DNA of 64,000 nt from Coleophoma eucalyptorum (lineage: Eukaryota; Ascomycota; Leotiomycetes; Helotiales; Dermateaceae): NCBI GenBank assembly GCA_026120035.1, contig JALRME010000027.1, positions 186,001 to 250,000 of the forward strand. Reading direction: 5' to 3'. The position numbers and the translations under genes are program-made. Positions within the stretch are counted from its first letter, which is position 1. The number at the start of each line of letters is the position of its first letter. The notes beneath the pieces were generated by a model. It saw only the letters and a list, made by a program, of their open reading frames with translations. It had not been told where the DNA came from and searched no databases. This document shows, in pieces, positions 23,585 to 34,678 of the stretch.

Positions 23585-25034
23585 TTCGAGAAGGGAAAAA
23601 AGGAGACGAGAGAGAAGCGAAGGTGTAACAGGACCTTTCTAGAAAGGAATCTCTGTAATGTATATGAGCAACGTCAGTCTCACTGCGCTTAGCAGTGCTT
23701 ACTTCCTGTGTGCCTCCCTCCGGTCCGGCAAATGAGACCGAGCTTACTTGCAGCATGTACGACCAAACTTTAAGTAGGTGGTGTTCTGTGGGACGAATGA
23801 TATACGATTACCTCGAGTGGTTCAATGTCATTACCTGACATGCAGCACAAGCCAAGAAACAATCTTTTCGTCACCACATCCAGGTACTGAGCGAATACTC
23901 GAGAGACCTAGCCGGCTGCAACGGATGCCTCTTTTCCTCGCCATGATCAGCCAAATTGGGAGAGCCACAAAAACAAGATTTACTCAGGGGGGTGGGGGGT
24001 TATACATGTAGAGGTCAAGCCCGCCATATATGAAGTAGGGATGCGTGGTGAAAGCTGCATACTTGGCGGTCTGTAGTTTGGACTCCTTGGCTAGCTACAC
24101 GACACTACCTGCTCAATGTTTAGCTTCCCTGAGCAACATCACGCCAGTTAGGCGTCCTCGAAAGCGATGCAGAAATGCAGGGGGGGGGGGGGATCCCGTG
24201 TCTGAAATAACGAGGAGGCCCCAAATATCCCCCGGTTTACCTTTTGCATCGAAATGATTTCCTTGCTTGGAAAACACCCATCCATTTCTCTTGCGAAGCG
24301 AGGTGCAACGGCCTGCAGCTGTGATGTCGACCAGTCGTCGTTGTATTTATTTTCGCGTGCAGAGAGGCTGGTTGATTGGTTCCTTGGGTCGATACAGGCG
24401 TCCCTGCAGATACCCGTCGTAAGCCACTCGGGTTCTTTTAGGTGTGGCTGTGACCTATTTTCGTAATCCCAAGGAGGAAGCTTATCTAATATTGTACAAG
24501 TCACCGGGGAGATACCATTGTCTGAAGTATATGTATTTTGGGCCTGGGGAACTTCGGATTCGGAAGCGTAGGTAGTTAATAGGTTTGCGGCGGAGCCTCG
24601 GGAGGTACCTTAGTGACGGGACGGGAGATTTGTCGCTTAAGAAATGTCCAGGCTTGCAGACGACGGGCGGCAATACCTCTAAGATTGATGAACAAACATA
24701 CAAAAGCCTCAGGCTTGAATACATCTATATGATACACAAGGCCAGTTCATTATCTTTACACTCTTCAAAACTGCCTTCAATAATTGTTCAATGAAGCAGG
24801 CACACACGCTGTTCCAGTCTACCCGCACGACGTTCAACGCTCAAACCTTAATCCCAAATCTGTGCACGGCCAGCAGTCTAATCCACAAACAAAAATAAAC
24901 CCACCACCACCACCACCACACTCCAGACAAAACACCCCCTAAGCCTTAAACAAACCAGCCAGTCTCCCACGCACCTTTGTTATATAAGCCCAGTTAACAG
25001 AGTTCTATTCAACAACAGCTCAACCAAAGCATCA
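23585..25034. other. Intergenic region with G-run and CCA microsatellite
   Basis: No gene is supported. It contains G-rich sequence near 23986-23998, a 13-base G run at 24180-24192 and a short CCA repeat near 24900-24920. The tRNA promoter TATA box lies at its end. Confidence 0.5.
24981..24988 (+). promoter_or_regulatory. TATA box upstream of tRNA-Ala
   Basis: TATATAAG lies about 47-54 bases before the mature tRNA 5' end. Upstream TATA elements assist TFIIIB placement on some fungal tRNA genes; the role here is inferred from position. Confidence 0.5.
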
Positions 25035-25139
25035 GGGCAATTGGTCTAGTGGTATGATTTCTCTTTAGCAAGCTCGATTCGAATCTTCGAAATCCCGCAG
25101 TCTTAGAGAAGGTCCTGGGTTCAATTCCCAGATTGTCCA
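25035..25139 (+). tRNA. tRNA-Ala (AGC) with a 33-nt intron
   Basis: The acceptor stem GGGCAAT pairs with ATTGTCC (25132-25138), with a G3:U70 wobble that is the main alanine identity element, and discriminator A at 25139. The anticodon stem TCTCT (25060-25064) pairs perfectly with AGAGA (25105-25109). The loop starts TTAGCA, giving anticodon AGC at 25067-25069. The intron is 25071-25103, inserted one base 3' of the anticodon as in eukaryotic nuclear tRNAs. The T arm CTGGG/CCCAG encloses a TTCAATT loop (B box GGTTCAATTCC). The D arm has one weak pair. Confidence 0.93.
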
Positions 25140-25159
25140 ATAAAAAGTGTGATCTGTTC

Positions 25160-25175
25160 TTTTTTATCTTTTTTT
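25160..25175 (+). terminator. RNA polymerase III T-run terminators
   Basis: Two runs of six and seven T (25160-25165 and 25169-25175) follow the tRNA 3' end by about 20 bases, as expected for Pol III termination. Confidence 0.75.
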
Positions 25176-25622
25176 GGTCCTGTTCTTTTCTATTTTCCCT
25201 CCCGCTATGTGGTTTCTAGGCCTATCTTTTTCTGGGTTTTATCAAGAGACGAAGATGTCTACAATGCTTTCTTTTCTGTTTTCTTCTTTTTTGAATGTAG
25301 AAATACTTCGACATGGTGAAGTTCGGTTGTGGGTGGGATTGTGGAAATACCCTCAGATTCTGCACGGGTTAAGCGAGCATGCACGACCGCGCGCACGCTC
25401 TCGCTCGCACGCCATCCGTGTCGCATCACTAGCGGATGGGGCTAAAGCTCTTATTAAAACGTTTCTGGATGAGGAATCCCGTCCTCGTCACTCATTGATT
25501 TGGCATGGCCTTCTCGAGGCTAGTTTAGCCTTCATAACTGCACATGACTTGACATATATATGTTTGATTTATGGAACTGAGAACTAATAGATATATTTAC
25601 ATGAAAGCTGATTCGACAGTGC
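25176..25622. other. Intergenic region tRNA to dioxygenase
   Basis: An open frame across 25174-25587 is not supported by any recognisable sequence. Likely 3' flank of the dioxygenase gene. Confidence 0.45.
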
Positions 25623-26746
25623 TTAGGCTCCCAAAGTAATATATGCAACCATTCCCTTGGTGACATCTTCGCCATCCAGAGGGACAACAGTCATGGTTGG
25701 GTTCCAGCTACCGGCGTACTCTTGAGCATAGATGGAGTCGACCGAGTTGGTAGTTCTGTTGATCTGGGTGTGGCTGGCATATGGCTCAAGAGCCATGATC
25801 TGCTCAGACAAATCCTCGTCAAAGAAGAGTTGACCAGTGAGGATGGTGCTGTCGGAGACAACGGTGCCGTTGTCTCGAAGGACCCAGTTGGTGTGAACTT
25901 GGGCGTGGATGTGGATTGTGCGCTCGACGTAGAATCCAGGGAAGGCGGTCTTCATCTCCATCATGCCGTTGGAGTCGGTCGGCCACATACCTCTCAGGAA
26001 AGTGGTGTCTCCAGTGTGTAGATCCAGAGATCCTCCACCGCTGAGAGTGATGTTCATTTCTTCCAAAAGAGTGGCAAAAGGTGTGTTGGGGTCAAGACCC
26101 TCGAAGGATGAGTAGGAGCCAGTGGCGTTGCAGTGCCAGAGGTCGACCAAGACGTTCTCCATTGGCTCGCATGTCTCCGTGTTGAGGACACCGATGTCGA
26201 GGTACAATGGGACACCTGCTTGTCCCTCGGTCATGTCCTGGCGAAGAGTCTGGGATCTTGGCCAGATGTACTATTTCCATTGTGTCAGATAAATTCCTGA
26301 GATGGCTTATGGTTTCTGCCCTAGTGAACGACCCCAGGACAATGCAGAAGTCTCCAGTTACATCACACCCGACTGTATGGTGCTTCTGAAGCCTTCAATA
26401 TAATCGAGGGCTGCTACACATTACAACTAGGTGAGGAAAGAACGCAAATACTTACAGGGCCAGTGGTGACCTCAGGGGTCAGAACACAAGTGTCATTCTG
26501 AAGCGTCTCGTAGTAAGGAGCCTCGGTGGTGATGACCACTGTAGAGTTGCTTCGAGCAGCAAGAGAGCGCTTTTCTTGATGCTTAGCCCATCGCTTGGCG
26601 TTCATAGCTGCAGCGGATGATTCGCATCGTTTGGAGACGCCGCTTCGACGAGTGATCTCCTTGTAATCGAGCTTCTCGTGGTGTCCAGGATGGGCAGCAA
26701 CGGAAGAAACGACAGCGCCAATGGCAAAGAGCGTGGAGAAATGCAT
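25623..26746 (-). CDS. Secreted intradiol ring-cleavage dioxygenase-like protein
   Basis: Two exons, 26746-26456 and 26270-25623, give 312 residues. A signal peptide (MHFSTLFAIGAVVSSVAA) is followed by a His-rich basic stretch. The intradiol dioxygenase fold follows: Fe(III) ligands Tyr150 (in WHCNATGSYSSF), Tyr211 (GFYVERTIHIHAQVH), His217 and His219 are all present. Family members cleave catechol or hydroxyquinol rings between the two hydroxyls. These secreted fungal versions differ from cytosolic catechol 1,2-dioxygenases and are thought to act on plant- or lignin-derived aromatics outside the cell. The intron acceptor is preceded by a CTGAC branch site and phase is 0. Confidence 0.9.
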
Positions 26747-29579
26747 AATGAATGTGGTGAATGAATGTGGTATGAGGTGAGTGGCTGAAAAAAAAGTAGA
26801 GAGATCAGTTCATCTTATGTAGGTCGAAGAGATATGCATTGGGAATCCCACTTGGGCCACAAATAGCATTCAACTCCCGAATAGAAACATCTGAGGGATG
26901 GGAATTAGAGCCAAGCACTCCTTGTGAATTAGTTAGATCAATTGGGAACCCTCGATCTTCTCTAGGGTCTACGAAAGCATCACCTTTCATGTAGATATGA
27001 TTGGTCATGGGGATTTGGGATGTTTTCGCAGGCTGTTGTGACCCGGCAGAAGGAAACTTGCCTCCACAATTCGCTTGGCAGCCGCGTAAACAAGAGGGAC
27101 TTGCGCAGCAGGAACAAACATTAAGCCTATCAATCCTAGAGTTCACTTAAAACTCCTTTAACGTCCTTCCTTGCGGCAGTCGTTCCCGTAATGACGATGG
27201 GGATTAATGGGGAATTATGCTTACGTAGACGCGAATGTACCCCATCTAGATAACTGCCGTAGCGAATCAAGGACGAGGTATTTCGAAAGGAGGCTCGGTC
27301 AGGAAGCTGCTGTCGGTTTGGAAGAGATGAATGCGACTGGGTATATAAGCCAGCTTCTTGCTGCAGCTGATCATCAGCCCTCATGTCACCTCGCTACCGT
27401 AAAACTAGCACATATATTGTCTTGACTCCGCCGGAGAGAAAAGTCTTCCAGGGGCGAGGTTCGAAAATGACCTGCAGTGAGGCTGGCAGGAACCTCGAAC
27501 CGATTGAGCAGTCTGACAAGCTGCTATCTAGTCTTCGAATTCGACTTGACAACTAATGGGCTCGATCATGCGGGCCGGCACTTGCAAAGTAGGCGTCAGA
27601 ATGTCGGCCGGTGGCTGTGGCTTCTTGGACCTTCGAGGATGCTGATCATGACTCGTGCCAAGTCCCAAATAAGCGAATGCCTCAGCGTCATGACTCGGAA
27701 CAAGTATCACTCAGTGTCGTCCGCATGCTGAGTTCAAGTGGACTTTTGACAGACAGTACGGAGCCACGGTAGTTATTTATCCTGGTTACCATCACTACTG
27801 ATTCATCCTCAGCATCCCTCCTGAGCCATATTGACATGAGATTGATGTCGTTGCTGGATCGAGCGTCCAACAGCATTCCCGAAGAATCCCAGAGAGGCAG
27901 TCAGACTCGACTGTCAAACGCTGCAGCCGTTCTAGCGCTGATGAGTTGTTCATCCGATGTTGCAAAGTTGATCTCACAGATGAAACGTATCCAGTCAAAA
28001 GTCCAACGTTGCAGATAAATGATTTTGAAGAGTCTGGAGAAAGGCGACGACAAGATGTCGCGTGCCTGGTCGCGAAACTAGCGTCGTGCTGTCTACGATT
28101 TACCCCTATTTACCCATCCAACCTACTGTTCTGGTCAACACAGTTCAACTGCGTGTGACTACCCCAGATCTCTGCTTCTCTCGCCATCCCTCGTCACAAT
28201 TCTCCAAACCGTTCATGGTTGGCATCACAAGAACCCATCACAAGCACTGGGCTTTCCGGCATATGGCGGTACCTGAGAAAAAGGGAACTGGCCAGGCGAC
28301 GGCGACACAGTGATGATGGGTTGGTTTTTCTTCAGTTCTGAACACATCTCATGAAGTCTTGCACCCTTGAAGTCTTGCATTCCGGGCAAGGGGCCATGAT
28401 GGCGAAAGCAATATTTCGACCCTCACTCCAAAAAAGCTGCAAGGCATGCCTTTCGGAAATAAACGAACAGAGGAAGTGTGACCTCGGTGCCTAGATGGAA
28501 GTTCTAGTGATTCTAGAAAGCAGAACAATAGAAAATCCCCAAACCCAAGCCCCTGGACGGTCTCCCAGGCCCAATGGTTATGCTTAACCGCTACCAGGGG
28601 GCTCGGCACTAGAAATGGGCTCTTGGGCCCTCGGCCAATCGGCGTTCGAGATGGCCACATGCTGATCAGAACCCAAACGTCGACATCTACGGGGTCACAT
28701 CTAGTCTTCGGTTGGACCCCAATGGCTGCCTGGTTGTAAATGAGTCCCGCTGTCTCTCGCCGTTGGCATCAGCACCCTTTTTCAATGTTAGGAAATGCTG
28801 GGACGGACGAGGATAGCAGTCTCCTACGGCGGGAAATCCGACCCTCACCTATGCTCCCCTTTGATCCCATCACATGTAAAGCTCGTTGCATGTGCTCATT
28901 GCGCATGGCTTATATTACTTACCATGTGGTAGGAGGCAAGCTTTACAATCCACCCTGAAACACCCCAAGGCTCTGGGTGAAATGTTTGTCGGTTGTAAAA
29001 CACCGAGTTGAGCTCCCGGGTATTCAGTCACGACATGGATCTGGCGGGACGAAGGGGCGCTAAGTGTGCTTTCATTTCACCATGGAGCCATTCAAGGTCA
29101 AGATCAAGTTAGACTTCGATACCAAGCTTTTCTGTGCCGCTGTCTTCCTCAATCACGGCCCTTGCCCAAAGTCCTCAAGCATGAAGATTCCATACCACGG
29201 GGTGTCCGACGAACCACCTAAAGTCATCTTGTCCATCTGCCCTTGTACCATTCTTCCCTTGCTTCTTCATTTTACTCTCCGTGTCAGTTGCACAAAGTGT
29301 TTGGTCGACGAGCCATCACTCAAGACGCTTACTTATCTCCGGTGACCAGATATGTAGTAATCGGTCCGCAAAGGGCTTTTGGTAGAGCCGAGTGATCTGT
29401 TTTGTCTAGCAGCATGTTCCCAAGCTATACACTCTTGCCACGGAGCCCCCATTACTTTCTCTTTCCAAAGCAGAGATATGGACTTTCATAAATAATCTTG
29501 CTCTGCCAGAAAAAGTATCAACTGCATCAAACCCACACACTCCTTGCATTCTCTTTGCTGTACATACTTACATGTTATC
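26747..29579. other. 2.8-kb gene-free region between divergent secreted-enzyme genes
   Basis: I see no coding sequence that looks conserved. A TATATAAG motif on the + strand at about 27341 has no gene behind it. The final about 100 bases form the GH16 leader, with an A/T-rich CATAAATA element near 29488. Confidence 0.45.
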
Positions 29580-30629
29580 ATGCATACCACTCATTCCTTT
29601 CTAGCTCTGGGTAGCATCCTCACGATCCTTGGATCTGCCCACGGCTATACCCTCAAGAACACCTACGATGCTACCAATTTTTTCGACTACTTCAACTTCT
29701 TCACTGATGCCGATCCTACCGATGGCTATGTTGACTATGTCTCCGAGACCGTTGCCAAAGCCGATGGCCTCGCCCGCTATCAGAACAATCAAGTGTATCT
29801 TGGAGTAGATTATACAACCTACAACCCACCGAGCATGAGAGCCTCAGTCCGCGTGACTTCAGACATCTCCTACACGCACGGTCTATTCATAGCTGATATT
29901 GCACACATGCCAGCTTCGATTTGTGGAGTGTAAGTTCTCTGTATCCACTCACTGCACTCACATTGCTGATTCCTCTTTTAGATGGCCTGCATTCTGGATG
30001 TTTGGGCCAAACTGGCCAGACAGTGGTGAGATTGAGTACGTTCCCTCACCCATGCTTCAGGTTTTACTTTTCATCCTGCTAACTGGGTCAGCATCATTGA
30101 AGGAGTCAACCTCGCTACAACTGACAGCATCACTCTCCACACTTCCGCCGGGTGCACTGTCAGCAACTCCAACTCGCTTGCGGGAACAACGACCGTAACG
30201 TCGAACTGCAACCAGGACAACGCCGGGACCGGCTGCCAAGTCACAACGGCAAACAAGAACGGCTACGGCACCGGCTTCAACAACGTCGGCGGTGGCGTGT
30301 ACGCGATGCAATGGGCATCCGACGGCATCTACGTCTGGTTTTTCCAGCGCGGCTCCATCCCCTCGGATATTACCAACGGGGCTCCTAACACCGCCAACTG
30401 GGGCACGCCCACGGCCTCCTTCTCGGGCAGTGGTTGTGACTTCGACGCGCATTTCATGAACCAGAATATTGTTTTCGATACTACCTTCTGTGGTTCTTGG
30501 GCGGGCGCGGTTTGGGCTAGTGGCAGTTGTGCATCGTATGCCGATACGTGCAACAACTATGTCGCGTACAACCCTGGCGCGTTCCAGAATGCGTATTGGC
30601 TGATCAACTCTGTCAAGGTTTATCAGTAG
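29580..30629 (+). CDS. GH16 family glycoside hydrolase (secreted endo-beta-glucanase type)
   Basis: Exons 29580-29929, 29982-30035 and 30092-30629 give 313 residues. A signal peptide (SFLALGSILTILGSAHG) leads. The GH16 catalytic motif ExDxxE reads GEIDIIEG with nucleophile Glu133, Asp135 and acid/base Glu138, and is split across the second intron. Upstream WPAFWMFGPNWPDSG and downstream MQWASDGIYVWFF and GSWAGAVW are typical of the fungal mixed-linked or laminarinase-like GH16 subgroup. It should hydrolyse beta-1,3/1,4-glucans in cell walls, extracellularly. An upstream in-frame ATG at 29544 would add 12 residues before the signal peptide, so I prefer the second ATG. Confidence 0.93.
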
Positions 30630-31996
30630 AAGCCAGAAGTTGGATTGATGAGAATTTTTGAAATATCCTTCCCTTCTTTTCTTACTTTCTTTCTTTACAG
30701 TTTTGATATACCCCTTTTGGCTGGTGGATTGGTGGTCGTCCCTTACTTCCTTTCAATAGGCACATTGTCTAGGTTTGTCGCTCTTTTATCTTAGCTCCGT
30801 TATCCGCACTGGCATATCTTCATTCATTTGTATATAAGTTACCACAGGTCTTGGCCTTGCATTCGCTCAAAGCATCCTGAGGTTGGGCTTCTCCCCCAAT
30901 AGAAGCATTCTTTCGCTTAGTCAATCTTCGCTGGTGTCCCAGAATCGGATGGGTGTAGTATGGTTTGCAGCTCATCAGTGCTGTGTCTCCCATACCATCC
31001 ATCTGCAGCTCTCTCTGCGTGACTTGAAATCACAGACAAGCCACTATGCTGTTACATATTAAATAGCCCCCAACGATCCCTGAATCTCAGCACACGCGAT
31101 TTCACCAGCGCCAGATCGCCACTTCAAAACAGATCTAAGCTCATACAGCACCCAAAGATCTCGCAAAACTCGTTTTTCGGGAATCAAGCCACTGTTCCGA
31201 GAGGCACGAAGATAGCTGATTTCACTAATGGTCTGGTGTAGATTGTCGAATTGGAACCGCGATGACAACCCAAGTACGTACGTCGTCAAGTGCGCTCAGT
31301 TGAGAAGAGCCGAATATCAGCCCTGGATTTACCCGATGATTCGCCGAAGAGTGGTGGTGATGATTTAGAAAGGGGATTCTGGCTCCTTGCCACGCACCAA
31401 TGCTTGAAACTGGCTACTGGGGGCTCTGGATTGATGAGAATTGAAAGAAGCCACATGCTTCCGGGTGTCTTTTTACTTCGTAATTCAGAGCGCTTGTTCT
31501 ACCGGGTATGAACAGAGGAACCAAGTCAGGGCCGCAAGCTCACGAAGCGATCAAAACTCAAGCGAGCAGTCTCGCGCCATGCGCTATGCCCACCTTCCTT
31601 GAGGGCGGTTGATGGACGATCTGGAAAGCGGGTTTCTTGGGCCGCTCACTGTATCCATGCATCTAACAAGTGCTTAGTATCGATCTGACCAGCAGAAGCG
31701 CGCGCCCCACAGCTACGGCCGTTTCTAGGGGAATTGGTGGATACATAAGACCTATCTGGTGTACCAGCAACCTCTGGTTCCTGATACAGGAGCGTGTCAC
31801 CCTGATAAGATGCGCGAGACGTGGGTCTGGTCGGATCTCCGTTGATGGAATTAAAAGATTGGGGTTGATATGTATGTGAGGATGGTGAGATAAGTGTATG
31901 TGTATATATATACTGGCTTCAGCTTTTTTCGCACATGGGGCTGCACTAAATTTTGGGATCGTCTCGCATCGAGCAGCTCGAAATCTATCCGTCACT
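30630..31996. other. 1.37-kb intergenic region
   Basis: 3' flank of the GH16 gene and promoter of the NCS1 permease. Only short frames are present. A TATATATA element lies near 31904-31911, about 90 bases before the permease start. Confidence 0.5.
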
Positions 31997-34122
31997 ATGC
32001 TTGTTCAATACTCTTCCTCTCTCAATGCGAAGTGGCAGCACTTGAAGCGTGCTTTCAGCAGTCGGCAGGCTTTCTCAGACTTTATCCATGTCGAGCCAAC
32101 CTTGGACAGCGATGGGAAGGTCAATTTCTGGATTAATGAGGGTCAGTGGTGGATAGAAGGTTGTGTTTAGATGAGAAAATGCTAAGTCATGCTGCAGATC
32201 TAAAGCCTACACCTCCAGAGAAGCAAAGTTTGTTTGACAAGTCCGGATGAATTCTCGTATGCTAACGTTCTGTAGCATGGTCGTGGTTCAATTACCTCGT
32301 TTTCTATTTCGGTGTTGGCTTTGGTAACTGGACACTCGGATCTGTAAGAAAATCCCCCCATCCTCCAGATACTTTACTGAGTTACCAAGACTATGATAGG
32401 TATTGGAATGAGCTGGTGGCAATCGATCATAGTCATCTTCGTCTCTCAAGTCATCGCCTCGGTTGCCATCTACTTCGCTTCGCGAGTTGGTGCCATCTAC
32501 CATGTCGGATATCCGTGTGTAGCTCGGAGTGTTTTTGGAATGTATGGGAGTTACTACTATGTCGGAGCACGAGCAATTCTGGCCCAAATCTGGTACGGTG
32601 TACAAAGTATGTAAGATATTTGTTCAGACAACCCCGGTAACTGACCTTGCTCCAGTGTATTCATCCGCTCGTCTCCTTGATTGCATGCTCCGAGCCATCT
32701 TCGGTACATCGTATTATAACATCCCAAACCATATCCCCGCCTCGCAAGGGATCACCTCACGAATTATTCTCTGCTACTTCCTCATGTGGCTTGTTCATCT
32801 AGCTCTTTGCTCATTGAGACCGTATCAGCTGAATAAGTTCTTCTGGGCAAAGACGATAATCATAACTCCAGCAGTGATTGGGCTGTTTGTCTTCTGTATG
32901 GTCCACACAAAGGGTAATCTTGGCCCAATGTATGGAACTGAAACCTCGAGTGGGGGATTTGGCTGGTTCTTCATGTATGCCATCAATGCAGGCATGGGGT
33001 AAGTATCTACTATTACACCACCAGAATAACTGCTCATATTGATAGGAACAACGCTACATATATCACGAACCAGCCTGATATGACACGATGGAGTAAGACT
33101 CTTTGGGGCTGCAGATGGCCACAAGTAGTATGTGCAACATGTATTCCTGCCGACCACTATTGACAGTAGTAGATTATTAACCCTCTAACTGTGACAATCT
33201 CTGCTTCGTTTGGCATCCTCGCTACCGCAGCAATTAATAATGCCTGGGGATTAGAACTCTGGTAAGTGGGAAATTCCAGGCGATTACTCAGAAACTGACT
33301 CTTATACAGGAATCAATGGGACCTTCTCGGTGCCATCATGGATCGCTACTGGTCTCCTGGACCTCGTTTTGCTATTGCCCTATGTTCCTTCGCCTGGACA
33401 TTCTACTTCCTCGGAGTCAACATTTCCTCAAATGCGCTTCCATTTGGTTCTGACAGTACGATGCTGCTTCCTCAATTCCTAACGATTCCCCGTGGTCAAT
33501 GGTTTGCCACTTTTATGTGCTGGGTTCTTGTCCCTTGGAAGATTGAGGCATCAGCTGCCATTTTCGTGTCTTTCCTTTCAGGATATGGCATCTTCATGGC
33601 AAGCGTTGCTTCTGTGATGATGTGCGAGTGTAAGTGAATATCTTGACGACAATCTGGCAAGCACTGACTCTGCCTTGCAGATTATATCCTAACCAAGGGC
33701 AACCTATTCATCAGTCATTTGTACACTGGTACGAAGGAAAACAAACATTATTACTACAACAAAGGATGGAATGTTCAAGCTTTGATTGCGTATGTCTGTG
33801 GAGTTGCTGTTCCATTTCCAGGTATGTTCGCACCTTTAAAAGTCCCCTACGTTTCCTGACGCATTCAGGCTTTTGTGGCACACTTGGAGCACCAGTATCG
33901 CAAGCAGCCACAGATATCGGCCATCTTGGCTGGTTGCTATCCTTCACCATATCATTCATCTTGTACTACATCATCTGCCAGTTCTGGCCAACAGAAAACC
34001 AAAAGATCATCAAGGAATTGGGCCTTGGTTGGGAGCAGATGGCCAATGCGCCTGAAACGATTGATGCAATGACTCCTGAGCCAGTTGAGGAGATTGCAGT
34101 GCTGGGAGGAGAGAAGGTCTAA
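31997..34122 (+). CDS. NCS1-family nucleobase/allantoin-type permease
   Basis: Ten exons: 31997-32141, 32198-32227, 32276-32343, 32390-32606, 32656-32998, 33046-33127, 33173-33261, 33310-33629, 33681-33821 and 33869-34122, giving 562 residues. The N-terminal NEDLKPTPPEKQTWSWFNY box and the TM1 segment with GSTMIGIGMSWWQ are hallmarks of the NCS1 (Fur-like) family. About 12 membrane helices follow, including YPCVARSVFGMYG and a NNATYITNQPDMTRW loop. NCS1 proteins co-transport uracil, allantoin, uridine or related bases with protons at the plasma membrane. Specificity cannot be read. The junction at 33127 is slightly ambiguous: a cut three bases earlier would drop one Val. Confidence 0.9.
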
Positions 34123-34678
34123 AGATAGAGGAATCATATATAGTCATTTACTTAAGAGACAAAACCTTGGTGTCGCAGCTCATAGACCATCACCCACTCT
34201 ATATCTAGATGGCCACTAAGAAAGTATCTTAGAAACTGCGATCATGACGTCGCCAGTCCCTAAAACTTCTTTGAGGGAGCATCACGTTTATAATGAGCTG
34301 TATCCCAAAAAATGGCAATTCTGCTACACTTGCGATAAACTGATTTCATGGATTTCAACACTAGCCATAGTGATTATGAGATGCGATCATTGTAACAGTG
34401 AGATGATGAACGGGGGAAACAGGAGCGCTGAGGCCCCAAAGTGGATATGTTTCCAAGGATGGACTAGCCCGCTACCTCGGCCGTGTTGGTTCAGCAGTTC
34501 CGTGAACAACTTCGCTCGCTCGTTTGTGCACGACGCTCTTCGTAACGCGTATTCAGGGTGTGTCTTGCTTGTTTCCCATAATGTCAGTCTCGACGTTTCA
34601 AACCTCTAGGACTTCTTGTCTTCCTTCGGGGCCACATTCATCGCAAGAATTTCTCATTTTGCTGACTTGACAGCCAAA
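34123..34678. other. Intergenic region NCS1 to hydrolase
   Basis: An open frame at 34244-34609 has no recognisable family. A CTGAC...ACAG acceptor-like sequence ends seven bases before the hydrolase ATG, suggesting a leader intron. Confidence 0.5.

Noticed and set aside
24900..24920. Short CCA repeat as a possible CRISPR or satellite
   Set aside because: Only a few trinucleotide units; an ordinary microsatellite.
25060..25070. Reading the tRNA anticodon as TAG (Leu) with stem TTCTC
   Set aside because: That register gives a pyrimidine at position 37, while the AGC register gives a perfect stem, A37 and matches the G3:U70 alanine identity pair.
25174..25587. 137-residue frame after the tRNA
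   Set aside because: Starts within the Pol III terminator T-runs and shows no domain.
34244..34609. 121-residue open frame between NCS1 permease and hydrolase
   Set aside because: No recognisable family and no conserved-looking composition; it overlaps the probable hydrolase promoter and leader.
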